DNA of 64,000 nucleotides from Tubulanus polymorphus (Eukaryota; Nemertea; Palaeonemertea; Tubulaniformes; Tubulanidae): contig NC_134028.1 in assembly GCF_964204645.1 (NCBI RefSeq), positions 20,930,153 through 20,994,152 on the forward strand, in the 5' to 3' direction. Under the pieces are notes generated by a model. It was given only the letters and a program-made list of their open reading frames with translations. It did no database searches and was not told the DNA's origin. Shown here in pieces: positions 53,501-64,000 of the stretch. Both the position numbers and the translations under genes were made by a program. Positions within the stretch are counted from its first letter, which is position 1; each line of letters begins with the position of its first letter.

Positions 53501-55630
53501 CCAGGGACAAAGTCCTGCTGGAGGTTGTGCTATGGCAATTTCATGCGATTATCGCGTAATGGGCTCCGAATTTCGCATAGGACTAAACGAAACTCATCTC
53601 GGTATCGTTGCTCCTACCATGTAAGTATCGTTAAAATACACTTGGGTGTCTTGAAATAAATTTCATTTCAATTTGCCGGTAATGTTCACTCCTTTAGGTA
53701 TCAAGATACACTAGTGAGTACTGTCGGTCAGGCTCAAGCCGAGTTAGTTCTAGGTTTGGGTGAAATGTGGACTGCAGATGAAGCTCAGAAGATCGGTATG
53801 GTGAATGTCGTATGCCCCGTTAAAGATATCGAAGAGAAAACTCGCGCTGCTGCTGCAAAATGGATGAACATTCCAGGTACACTGAACTCCAAGCCAATGG
53901 GGTGGCTCCAAACGTAGCCAAAAGGGCAATTTCTGCAGGTGGATGAAAATTTAAATTACGATGGCACGTGAATACCCTCCAAAACAGCGCACCATTTCAA
54001 CAAGTATAGTTTTTTGATAAAATCTGCCCCTTTTTAGCCCACTTGGGACTTTAGTCCCAGCGGGCTATTGCGTTCACTTTTCGTCAGTCGTCCGTCCGTC
54101 CGTCCGTAGACGGAATCCAGTTATTTTGGGAAGTTTTGAAGACGCTTCAAGGTAACGTCTTGATATTTGGGTTACACATGTATCTACCCTAGACACATCT
54201 TCAGCCCAAAAACTGGCCCTGTCAGAATCAAGATGGCCGACTAGCAGCCATTGTTATTCGCCAAAATCATCACTTTTTACACATTTTTGAACTTTTTGAG
54301 GGAAATTTTGAAGACGCTTTAATAAATTACCTTGATCTTTCGGATATATGTGAATCCCCCCAGGGCCCATCAACATAACAAAAATTGGGTCGGTCGGACT
54401 CAAAATGGCCGTCCTATGACCTTTTTAGTGCCCAAAAATGTTAATTTTGGCCCGAATTCTGAGTCCTGTAGCTTCCTACTGGTTTGCCATTTCTCATTGC
54501 AATTTGTGATGGGTATTCTTTGGAAAGGGATGTTTTATACCTGAGACAGGTATTTTTCATCAGCCAATTATGACGCAATTGGCGGCCATCTTTGTGTCAC
54601 CAGTACTCATTCATAAGTGGGAAAAAGTTTTTCCACATTATATTGATACCTAAGCGTATTTTGTTACCACAATCAATTAGAAAGTTGTAGCTCATAACGT
54701 GTTCTATGATTGTGGTGAGTTTCAAGGTAATTGGATTTTGTATATGGCCACCAGGGGGCGTTGAATAATACAATATCTTCGCATTTCTTTATTATATTCG
54801 TACCTATGCATATTTTGTAACCACAATCAATTGGAAAGTTGTAGCTCATGACATCATCTATGATTGTTGCAAGTTTTAAGGACATTAGTTTTTCTATATG
54901 GTCACCAGGGGGCGTTGAATAGTAGAATAACTTAGTATTTCCTTATTATATTGGTACCTAGGCATATTTTGTTACCATGATCAATTGCAAAGTTGTAGTT
55001 CATGACATGTTCTATGATTGTGGTGAGTTTCGAGGTCATTGGGTTTTGAATATGGTCACCGGGGGCCTTGAATAGTAGAATGACTTAGTATTTCCGTATT
55101 AAATTGGTAACGAGGCATATTTTGTTATCACAATCAATTACAAAATCGTAGCTGCTGACATGTTCTATGATTTTGGTGAGTTTCAAAGTCGTTGGTTTTT
55201 GTAAATGGTCACCAGGGGGCATTGAATATTGAAATTGTTAGATTGTTGAGCATTTGAAACCACTTCCCAAGTGGGCATGGTGTCCCTGGACCCCTAGTTG
55301 ATGTGAATTGGTACGGGTGAATCTTTGCAACAAAGTTCTTTCTGGGGGTTTAGAGGTTAGCCCTCTGGCGTGGATAACCTTGATTTTCAATGAATACTAA
55401 AAATTACAGAGGAATTCACATGAATTGCGATTACTTTGCATCATCCTATTTTCTACATTTCAGTGAAAGCTCGATACCTATCGAAGATTGCGCTTCGTCA
55501 GCCGGTATTAGACAAACTGATGAATAATCGTCAAGCTGATATCGACTACTTCGCGCAATTCATACAAACTCCTGCCGTACAGAAATCTATAGAAGTTTAT
55601 TTGCAAAATCTGAAAAAGAAATCCAAGTAA
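50507..55630 (+). CDS. ECI1: Enoyl-CoA delta isomerase 1, mitochondrial
   Basis: Exons 50507-50603, 51202-51276, 52266-52393, 52682-52828, 53505-53620, 53698-53876 and 55464-55630 join in frame to 302 residues, the same as human ECI1. The N-terminus MDKIRRITPILSICRLITL is Arg-rich and amphipathic, a mitochondrial targeting peptide. The crotonase fold shows LKMHRKPVNSLNTEFL, FSAGLDIMEM (oxyanion hole), GQSPAGGCAMAISCDYR and GLNETHLGIVAP, the last with the catalytic Glu of the NET motif. The enzyme converts 3-enoyl-CoA to trans-2-enoyl-CoA for beta-oxidation of unsaturated fatty acids. The first two exons are the least certain part, but phase agrees. Intron 4 is filled by a 23-bp minisatellite and intron 6 by a large repeat. 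Poly(A) candidate AATAAA at 56057-56062. Confidence 0.94.
50815..51120 (-). repeat. R1-family dispersed repeat in ECI1 intron 1 (uninterrupted site)
   Basis: TTGGTTACCTAATCGTTGTTGGTAAGC, shown here in part, continues directly into ATTGGATGGGCTTATACC at 50899-50916, and ends near 51120 with GATCGTGAAACTAAACCACAG. It is the reverse complement of the split copy at 26490-27056 and so shows the pre-insertion arrangement. Confidence 0.65.
52835..53365. repeat. 23-bp minisatellite in ECI1 intron 4
   Basis: About 22 units of TATGTCCTCGTATCGAGTTC plus AAC, with substitutions. No stop codon occurs in any plus-strand frame over long stretches, so three overlapping 120-150-codon frames appear; all are artefacts. 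Confidence 0.9.
54035..55275. mobile_element. Large dispersed repeat in ECI1 intron 6, with internal tandem units
   Basis: Begins AGCCCACTTGGGACTTTAGT and ends near CCAAGTGGGCATGGTGTCC, an inverted CCCACTTGG/CCAAGTGGG terminal pair. Between 54640 and 55240 about four tandem units of about 145 bp contain GTTACCACAATCAATTA, AGTTGTAGCTCATGACAT, TTCTATGATTGTGGTGAGTT and CACCAGGGGGCGTTGAATA. A fragment of its left part occurs at 15370-15510. No reading frame resembles a transposase. Confidence 0.7.
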
Positions 55631-55639
55631 AACTGTGGG

Positions 55640-57050
55640 CACAGCACGGGAAGAAAATCGTTTCTAAGAACTCCTGAATTTACAATATTTATCAACGAAC
55701 TTCCTAAATTTTTCTGATCTGATCCAATTAGACTGATAGACGACTGAGTTCATTGATTAGATTCCAATGTGTGTTTGTTTATCAAATCTATCAACACAAC
55801 CCTCAGAGTTTGACCATACGATCAAGTAAATATAACAGTAAAATGAATTTAGCGTCAGTCAAAACTTGCTCAAGTTGTCACCAGATAAGTCGTCGTATTA
55901 TTGAGGAGTTCCATTTGTGTATTTCCGATTCCATTTACTAAACATTTGGTTTTCGTCATCAATGTAAATGATCGACTTGAGCCAATTTTCACTGTATTAT
56001 GGAACCAATGGTATTTTTATTGAAGTTTAGTAATAGTTAGATTTGGCTTAGACTGAAATAAAACCATGATATAACCTGTTTTATTTACATGTATTATGTA
56101 ACCTATTTTTCTATACATTATGTACATTCAACTGGTTCATTCAGCGTTATAAGACAAGTATCCATAATATGAATTGAACTGAATGGAATGTAGTTCCTTG
56201 AATAAATTTATCTTTAGTTTATAATTATTGTACCCAAGTAAATATATTATTTTTTGCAAGATCTGCAGAGGATTTTATGGGGCAGCTTCCTCAGAGGATC
56301 AGTGACAATTTCAATTGGATGGTAGAAACTATCAAACTGTTGTCATGAACCCCCCCATCATCTGGTTGAATGGTAATCTGGGGTCTGTAGTGCTCAACAG
56401 GGATCAGTTACTCAAAAAGGTATCAAATGCTGTAGTGACAATTGAAATTGTATTGTAACTGGATAGCATTTGTCTCGTTAGTTACCTAATCGTTGAGGGT
56501 AAGCTTTTATTATCGGATAGGCTTATATCAACTGAAAATATCTGATTGCGACTACATTACTAATATTTGCCCTGAGCAGTCAACTCTTAACCAATTTACC
56601 CCAGGTTTTCTGTCCCTTTTCGCCACTTCTGGTGCGGAAAAAAAAGCACTTTCATAGTGAATCAAGCTCATGATTGTAGATCGAGTGATAAATGGATCCA
56701 GGCAGCTGATCGATAACGACAACTGATACCAGCTGGTTGTCAAATAGATTTTAAATCAAATAAACTTTATCTCACGAATAATTCATTTATTTTCTTATAA
56801 AAATACAAAATTTTTCATACATTGTATGAATGATCTATTCAGTGTAAGAAACATAGGGCAGATGGAGTTTATATTCAACAGTCCAACGACAAAACGTTCA
56901 AGAAGTTTATCGCAATAAGTTCCAGTGCACAGATTTGTGATTACGATACAGTAAATCGTAATGTCCTGTATTTTTCTCCTCACTTAGATATTTCTGAAGA
57001 TTCCATAATTTAACTTCTTTCTCATGCGCTATCAAACTTTTTCAGCTTAA
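55640..57050. other. 3' flanks of ECI1 and TAF5L, with R1 repeat at 56478-56530
   Basis: Convergent gene ends. Contains a short R1 copy (GTTACCTAATCGTTGAGGGTAAGC, given in part, then GGATAGGCTTATAT) which again lacks the insertion seen at 26573. No additional gene. Confidence 0.45.
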
Positions 57051-57053
57051 ACA

Positions 57054-57362
57054 GGGTCCCTACAGATCAGTCATTCCTGAATTCAAGGAGAAAATTTCAA
57101 ATTTCTAGTAGAGTATGTATCACTTTCATATCCCAATTGCAGTAGACTTCTACTAAATCGGTAATGTCTATCTTGGTCAAACCATTTAATTCAGTGGAAT
57201 CTGTGCGTATGATAACTAGGCCTAAAACCTCAAAATTTTCCAATTGCCAATTTCTAAAAATTCAAGGAATTTTCAAAGACTTTTGGGCATTTTGCTCAAA
57301 TTAAAGGATATTCAAGGCTTTTTTTTAGTTTAAAGGGGGTTTTCAAGGAGTCGTAGGGACCC
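57054..57362. mobile_element. TIR element family T1, copy 1
   Basis: GGGTCCCTAC and GTAGGGACCC are perfect 10-bp terminal inverted repeats. Internal blocks AGATCAGTCATTCCTGAATT, TAATTCAGTGGAATCTGTGC and TTTTCAAGGAGTC are shared with the copy at 62251-62650. No ORF. Confidence 0.75.
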
Positions 57363-57475
57363 AGTTAAACTGTTAAAGCTTAAACCACCATCATGAAATT
57401 ATATAAATAAATGCGCTTCTGTACTAGGTAATTTCACCAGGTTGGAATAAACTCCAACCTCTCCGGTACACACTA

Positions 57476-60400
57476 TCAGCTGGTTATTCCTCCAGCTGCT
57501 AATAGTAAATTGTTTTTCGTGTATTGTAGATATTGCACGGACGTAGATTTGGTCGGAAATGCTCCGAGCAATTCGGCTGAAGTTGAAATATCCGATTTCT
57601 CCGCCCTGGAAAAATAATCATAAAAACATTTTCAAACTCTCAAACAACATTACATTAACTGCACAGATTATAGAAGCAGGGTTCGATCGAAGCATTTGCA
57701 CGATTGCCCTGCACAAGTATATTTTCATGAGGGCAAGTTGGTTATCATTATCACTTGTCCTACTCGATAAGCGAATGATCAATCGAACAGCCTGAGTAGA
57801 GCAAGTTGCTTTTTGAGGGGGCAAACGGAATTTCAGATATACTTGCCCCCTTAGATCGAAACCTGAAGATGTATGAATAACTTACATGTGAGAATTATGA
57901 TTGTTGTTAGTCGAACTGATATCCCACACTCGAACTGAACAGTCTAATCCACCCGACGCTAATAACGTAGTATCGCGATTAAAACTCAGACTATGAACAC
58001 ATTCCGTATGTCCTCGTAATTCCTTCAACAGTTTCCCAGTTCCCAATTCCCACAGTTTAATGTGTCGATCTTCACCTGAAATAAGACATTAAGTTATAAG
58101 GTTGAAGGCAACAATCCAATCAAATCAATCATCAAAAGATAGCAGCATAGCAGCATGTGTTCACAACAGGCAACAGGTTTTAGAAGGGTGGCCACCCGTT
58201 TCATTTTCTCCACCCCTCTAAAAATCAGCCACCCCTTATAAAATATCTGGTGCCCCCTACCAGAGTGCATGTCAATATTCTACCAATGCTGATAATTGCT
58301 TTGAAATGTAATGTGAAAGATGACTAATGACTGTGCAAGATAGAAGATTATACCAAAACGAAGCTTAATTTTCTGTACTTTTTGGGGGATTGAAAGCCTA
58401 GCTACTTCACAGCAGCCATGATTTCAAATTATCTGCTGCCCCTTCCACAGTGGATGTTAATTTTCTATCAGTGCTGATAATTGCTTCGAAATATATCGAG
58501 CTAATGTGAAAAATAGAAGATTACACCAAAGTTAAGATTAATAATTTTTGGGGAATCCAAATCCTAGCTACTTCAGCAGCCATGTTTTCATACACTTAAC
58601 AATGAATGCAGGCCCGTATCCAGGATTTTTTCCAGGAAGGGGTTCATAACAAATGTTCATGTTACACTGCTGACTAAAATATCTAATGATAGGGGGCCCA
58701 CACGGCATATTGTTTGGCCAAACATAAGATGTTACAGCACCGATTATGTGGTACTGCCCGCATTTGTCTTCAGGACATATCTTCAAGAAAACTATTCAAA
58801 TTTTTTTTGGTAGCTGAACAATGAATGGGGGATCATGACCCCTGAAACCCCCCACCCTCGGGATCCGCGCCTGATATACGTAGAACACCACACCAGTGCT
58901 ATAATAGAGAAATAATCGATACGTACCGGCCGAAGCGAGATATTTTCCATTCGGGGAGAACGCTAAACAGTAAATTCCCGCGTGATGTCCTTTAAACAGA
59001 CGGACGGAACGAGCGTCGTTAACCGTCCACAATCGGATAGTCGAATCACTCGAACCCGTAGCTATATAATTACCATTAGGATGAAACTTGATACACTGAA
59101 AACAAAACAAACATCGATAATAATTCATTCAGTTACACGCTGGTTTACCCTCATTGTATCTCAGGGAGCATCTCAATTTCAATAGTTGTGTCAATTAGAA
59201 TAACTGTCTAATTCTTTCTTACCCCCAACCCCACCCTTTGATTCCACACATCACCCTTTGATTCGACACATGCCAAAGCTGGAAATATTGATTTTCTAAT
59301 TTTCTACTGAGAGACTACAGACAAAAATAAGTTCTCACGAGTGTATTTTGAGCACAACTTTTAATTGAAAATGTAATAGGGAAATTACGCGTGAAAAACC
59401 TATTAAACTCTTACATAAACAAATAAATAGGCCTCCACAAACTTCTCGTAAAGAGTGCATGGTTTCTCGAACAAACATCTTTTTGATGAATGTTCGAATC
59501 CTATAGCAATGATCGATAGTTCGGTAGTCATAATCAATCCGCGGTAGGCCTTCATCCCCGCACCCACTTCCGCAAGTTATATTCTAATTGAAACAACTAT
59601 CGAAATTCTGAGATGCTCCCTAAGTTAAAGAGAAAATCGAGATAAATGCTTACATCTACGTCTGAAGTGTGGCCGATAAAACTGCGCAAAGGATAAATAC
59701 AATCAGTAGACCATAGTTTAGCGGTTCTATCAGCGCTACAGCTAGCGAAGTAATATCCTAAATTTCTAGAAAATACAAATAAGTTTAGATAAGTAAATAA
59801 AAACCGCTATGAAATTTGCAAGTGGTTTTACATTTGGATATGATATAAACATGAAATCAGATAAAGGAAATTCCAACCAGCACAGTTACGCACATAAAGA
59901 TAGAACACTAAAAAGAACTTCGCATAATACTCACCCTGTATCTAAACCCCAAACTGGGTATGTATGTCCCTGGTAACAGACTTTGTTAGTTCGATTTTTT
60001 AGATCCCACAAACGAACTGAAAGTGGAGACAAACAGTAAATGTACAGTGAACCCCGATATACTGCCCTCGCAAATAGCGCCACCCCCGCTTACTGCCGGG
60101 TTTTCTCAATGTACATCTCTATACAAAGTCAAACACTCGATATACTGCCATATTCTCTATACGGCCAAAATCATTCTGCACTGATGTGGGTGGTGTATCG
60201 GGGGTTGAGTGTATAACTGTAATCTGTTTAAATAATGGACTGGTGTACCGGTATTTAAGGAAGAATAGACTTACTGGTCGTATCGTCGGAACACGATACG
60301 ATGTATCTATTATCGCCGATAAACTGAGAAGAATAAACCGCTCCGCTGTGACCTTGCAATGTCACCATCTCGCATACTTTACTGAAACAAACAAGAAAAT

Positions 60401-63400
60401 TAATTTTAGAAAATTATTTGACGCCTGAGAAAAAAGTGTCGAATTTCTGGGCTAAGCTAATGTGGAATTGCAAATTTGAAATCGAAGTTTTAAGAAATTT
60501 GGGGAATGATGAGATTTGGCGATTGGGTAGATGATACAGGTCTTCGACTCTAGTAGTGGTTTAAATTTTTTTATTGAAAATTCTCAATAATTGATCGCGA
60601 ACTTGCGACCGACTTCATTTACTTATGCCTCTAAGCTGGTCTGCAACTTCATTGCCTCCATGGATGAAGAAAGAGCTCTTCTGATGTCTGCTTCATCATG
60701 ACTTCGAGCATATCGTGTGGCCTAGCCAGCCGGCCCGGTCCCCGGGCCCGGGCCACGGGTTTGGCTGTCACTCGATATCCTAGAGTCTTGAGTCTGGGTG
60801 GGTTGAAGTAGACATTGTCATTTAAAATAACATGCTTATGTTGTTCTGTATGAATTACCCGTGTGTCATGTATGTTGTATTAATTTATTTTAAAATTTGT
60901 ATTTATTGAATTTGGGAATTTTATCCCGGAATTTCAATGTAATAAGGATCAATAAAGAATTGAATTGAATTGTCACCTAATACACATGCCATCAGAGGAC
61001 ACGGAGCCGTATATGACAGCTATGCTATTATAAATTGCTAATCTCACGAAACTTGCATACTCCTAATATCAAACATATTTTCACAAACGATTGAATATTG
61101 AAATTATATGTTTACACATTTTCATATTGACCGCTTGTAGCCGCTGATGAAATTCACGCCGGCCCTACACACATCGTAGATAGCTTCGTCATTCCACCGG
61201 CATGCCCACGTCAGGGTCTGACTTTTATATCAGACTTCTGCATCGTATATACATCCGCCATTTAACCGAATAATCCGATTTACTTATCATTTCTATTTAT
61301 GCCTGCCGCTTCTGATATAATCATACATCCTTTACTATTACAATACGTCTTCTAATGATATTTAATGCAATATAACATTTCGACGTTCAAATATAGGTCA
61401 TTATATAAAAACTAACAGATGAAATATTGTCGACCCACATTTTGCGCACAAATTGAAACACATACATTGTAGTCTCAGGTTATAGTTTGATAGTGGAATT
61501 TACCATCTGACAAATGAAATCATTTTAAAAGAGACCTGAAGGTTTTGAAAAAAGAGGGGCGCAAATGAAAGCAATCTGAGTGAAGCCATTCCAAAGCGAG
61601 TGCCAAAGGCGCGAAGGCACTTAGGGGGGAAAATTTCCAGAGAAATTGGGGAAAATAGACGCAATTCTGGGCTAATTTTTGCAATATACATGTAATAGAA
61701 AGAAAATTATTTATTTGATGATGAAGATTTGGTCAATCCTCCATATCGCAATTCAAATTTGCAAACTAAGCTCATTGCAAACTAGCAAACATCCAGCAAA
61801 CTAGTTTTTTTCATATACACCTACATTGTATATAGTGGCTTGAAAAAAATCTATGCTCGACAAAAATGGGGGCGCACGCTGCGTACGCCCCCATCTGTTT
61901 AGATGATTAGATCTAGTTTACCTCGTTTTCTCTGGTTCTTCGACGAAATCCTCGCTGAGATGGATTTTCGAGACGTCGATTTCCGCGTTGTCGACGGTGA
62001 GCAGGTCCGGGGTTAAACTCCACAGTCGAATATTCGAATCTTCGAAACCGCCGCATAAATAACGTCTGTCGTTCGAAACATTCGAACAACTCAATCTACA
62101 GTTTAATAGAATCATTCAGTATCAGTTCAACATGTTAAAAGATATTCCATTATTCAAGGCAGTTAGGGATTGGCACCGCTGAAGGCATTATCAAGAAACT
62201 GAATACGCGACATTTTCTGTGAAAACGGTTCCTTTATGAAACGCAGCGTTAACAGGTTCCCTACAGATCAGTCATTCCAGAATTCAAGGACTTTTCAAGG
62301 AGTTTTCTAACTAAGAGAAAATTTCAAATTTTTAGGAGTGCATGTTTGTCACTCATATCCCCATTATTGTAAACTCCTCCTAAATCGGTACTGTTTATCT
62401 TAGTGAACCATTAATTCAGTGGAATCTGTGCGTATAAAGCCTATGACTACTAACACCTAAATAACCGAAGCCTACTAGAAGGCATAAAACCTAAAAATAT
62501 TTTAGTTGCCAATTTCTCTAAATTCAATGAGTTTTAAAGGAGATTAGGGCGCATTGTGCTCCAAGGACATTCAAGGACCTTTTGGAAAAAACATTTTTGG
62601 TTTAGAAGGCGTTTTCAAGGAATCAAGGAGTTGCGGGGATCCGGGTTAACAAGGTTCATACCCTTGATACGTGTTGATGAACGTGTAGAAACAAATGGAC
62701 GTCAAACACGGAGGAGTTTCGTGAACGCGCTGGATACATTTACGCAACGAAGTCATCGATACGTCGTTCGTGATGACTTTATTCTCGGGCGGCAGCGGAG
62801 GCGACGTTTGGGGCGTATCGTTTTTCGTATCGCTCTGTAATTCATCGCTACAAACGCCGACATCTACAAAACATTATTGAAATATAATCTCGACCCTTTT
62901 AGAGCTGCCAACCTCTGAAAAGTGCTATCGGTAACGAATTTATACTTTTTCCGTAATAATTCATTTTAAAATGGAAATGTTCAAATTAATCAGTAATCAA
63001 CAGTTATGACCTTCAGTAACATCTTTCACATTTCCATATGCATTGAAATAATCAAATCAGTATTTCTCATCATGGAATAGTAACGAATACTGAAAATCAG
63101 GAACAGTTGGCAGCGCTCGGTGCATAATTTGTGAGGCTAAAACAGCTTGTCCTGGCGGATGTTATTGACTGGTTACAAAGCTTAATCAAGTTGTATTTTT
63201 GGTAAATTAATGAATTTAAACATGACCTGTTTTTGAAACTTGGTCCGACAGTTTGTAATGCACTCTGAATACTAAGGGGTATTCAGTGAATTGTTGCCAA
63301 TCACCTGATGAATTATAGGTTGACTGCCCAGAGTCAGGCATAAACCCCATGGTTTCCACAGTTACATTGACTAAAAATTCCCAGGTTTTTCCCAAGTACT

Positions 63401-63904
63401 TCATGAGTGATTTTTCAATTTTCCATAATGGGAAATGGGGACTTCATAAAAATGAACAGATATCGTCATGCTACAGTCAACATTTTAAATGTGAATGAAT
63501 TTCCCAATTATTTCCCTGATTTGAGGAAAACTTCTCAAATTCCCAAATATTTCCAAACTGGGAATTATCATTTCGAAATTTCCCAAGTTTTTCCCAATTT
63601 CACTGTTCTGTGGTGGGAACCACGCAACCCTCATCCAGACACCTCAACTTCTTACCTTTAACATGAATATACTGATTCAACATTTGTAGAATAACCATAT
63701 TATCGCCGTTTTTCAGCTGACGTAGAAGAAACTGAATCGCGTCGGTCGAGATGTTCACCGTGAATTTGTGTTCGCGGAAACACTGAACCGCGGAACGTTT
63801 CTCGATGTCGTCCTTCGACGAGATTTCTTTCAACAATTCGAGAAATTTCGATTTCTCTTTTTGGTCATCGAAAATTCCGTGATGACGAGTGTAAAATTTG
63901 TGAG
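57476..63904 (-). CDS. TAF5L: TAF5-like (TAF5L/PAF65-beta) WD40 subunit of the SAGA/PCAF complex, 5' partial
   Basis: Nine visible exons: 63904-63656, 62863-62662, 62095-61922, 60381-60275, 60016-59935, 59765-59654, 59095-58927, 58075-57886 and 57605-57476, in frame to 470 residues plus stop. The first encodes the TAF5 NTD2 helical domain (FYTRHHGIF, FLLRQLKNGDN); the next links through SICFYTFINTYQG to the beta-propeller. WD repeats: GGFEDSNIRLWSL, SCSDDTTIRLWDL, SCSADRTAKLWS, TGSSDSTIRLW, SAGEDRHIKLWEL and SGGLDCSVRVWDI. EIDVSKIHL matches TAF5L rather than TAF5. About 120 N-terminal residues are missing; no further exon is visible up to 64000, so they lie beyond the window. The product is a nuclear histone acetyltransferase coactivator scaffold. 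Confidence 0.94.
58237..58586. repeat. Tandem duplication of about 180 bp in a TAF5L intron
   Basis: CTGATAATTGCTT, AATAGAAGATTA and CCTAGCTACTTCA..CAGCAGCCATG recur in order at 58237-58415 and 58428-58586. Confidence 0.7.
58609..58873. mobile_element. 265-bp element with CAGGCCCGTATCC..GGATCCGCGCCTG ends
   Basis: Inverted termini; internal TGTTTGGCCAAACATAAG shared in opposite orientation with the split copy at 30915-31403. No ORF. Confidence 0.7.
60043..60213. mobile_element. pogo-like MITE in a TAF5L intron
   Basis: The left end TACAGTGAACCCCGATATAC and the right end GTGTATCGGGGGTTGAGTGTA are inverted repeats with TA flanks. Shares GGTTTTCTCAATGTACATC with the truncated copy at 47569. 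Confidence 0.75.
60600..60975 (+). mobile_element. Probable LINE/SINE 3' fragment
   Basis: Ends AATAAGGATCAATAAAGAAT followed by TTGAATTGAATTG, a simple-repeat tail typical of some LINE 3' ends. The tail core matches the minus-strand copy at 44862. A GC-rich CCGGTCCCCGGGCCCGGG stretch lies at 60738-60756. Confidence 0.4.
60980..61910. other. TAF5L intron, nothing recognised
   Basis: AT-rich intron DNA; a GGGGGCGCACG..CGTACGCCCCC short inverted repeat at 61868-61892 is the only feature seen. Confidence 0.45.
62251..62650. mobile_element. TIR element family T1, copy 2
   Basis: Shares CCCTACAGATCAGTCATTCC, TCAGTGGAATCTGTGCGTAT and TTTTCAAGGA with the copy at 57054-57362 but is longer and has degraded termini. 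It ends almost at a splice site of TAF5L (exon end at 62662). Confidence 0.7.
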
Positions 63905-64000
63905 CTGAAATTATTAAAATCAATACAATCACAAACTATCACATGTCAGTTTACATAATACATATCATATCATATATCATATGATTTAGTATCATAATAT

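Overview
This is animal nuclear DNA. Nearly all recognisable genes are split by short introns with GT..AG borders, transcripts end near AATAAA signals, and the products are metazoan (a BMP-binding VWC/VWD protein, BTBD9, a C22orf23 family protein, CISD2, BUD31, ECI1, TAF5L, rhodopsin-like receptors). The lineage-expanded, intronless peptide-receptor-like GPCRs and the dense load of small non-autonomous transposons and minisatellites suggest a marine invertebrate, most likely a spiralian (mollusc, annelid, nemertean, brachiopod or phoronid). That placement is inference, not read directly from the sequence.

Layout: 1-5 kb holds a minus-strand crossveinless-2/BMPER-like gene with an in-frame stop between its VWD and C8 modules, plus a decayed copy of its VWD exon downstream. 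6.3-15.2 kb is a GPCR neighbourhood: one receptor broken by a frameshift in a T run, then two 94%-identical intact receptors in a head-to-head inverted duplication of about 1.35 kb arms. A LINE relic lies in the spacer and hammerhead-like repeat elements flank one copy. 15.3-18.5 kb is repeats. 18.6-19.8 kb is a five-exon gene for a small secreted protein I do not recognise. 20-26.5 kb is gene-poor, with odd exon-like duplications and a 77-codon repeat ORF. 27.06-29.37 kb is a 52-bp satellite of 44 units that keeps exact register, inside the presumptive first intron of BTBD9 (29.5-35.3 kb).

The right half is a dense housekeeping block: C22orf23-like (minus) and CISD2 (plus) share a 164-bp divergent promoter region, followed by BUD31 (minus), a fourth GPCR (minus), an unrecognised and possibly broken gene at 47.8-49.4 kb, ECI1 (plus, complete, 302 codons) and TAF5L (minus, entering from beyond the right edge). 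These encode unrelated functions: BMP signalling, peptide-type signalling, iron-sulfur/ER-mitochondrial homeostasis, splicing, mitochondrial fatty-acid oxidation and chromatin. I see no operon-like logic.

The main oddities are the single stop codon in an otherwise intact BMPER-like gene, the inverted receptor duplication, hammerhead-ribozyme-like cores in a dispersed repeat, a fold-back element carrying a tRNA-like head and telomere-like runs with a visible 10-bp target duplication, a nested TTAA-type MITE, and an indel-free 2.3-kb satellite. No CRISPR, bacterial operon or obvious new enzymatic system is present.
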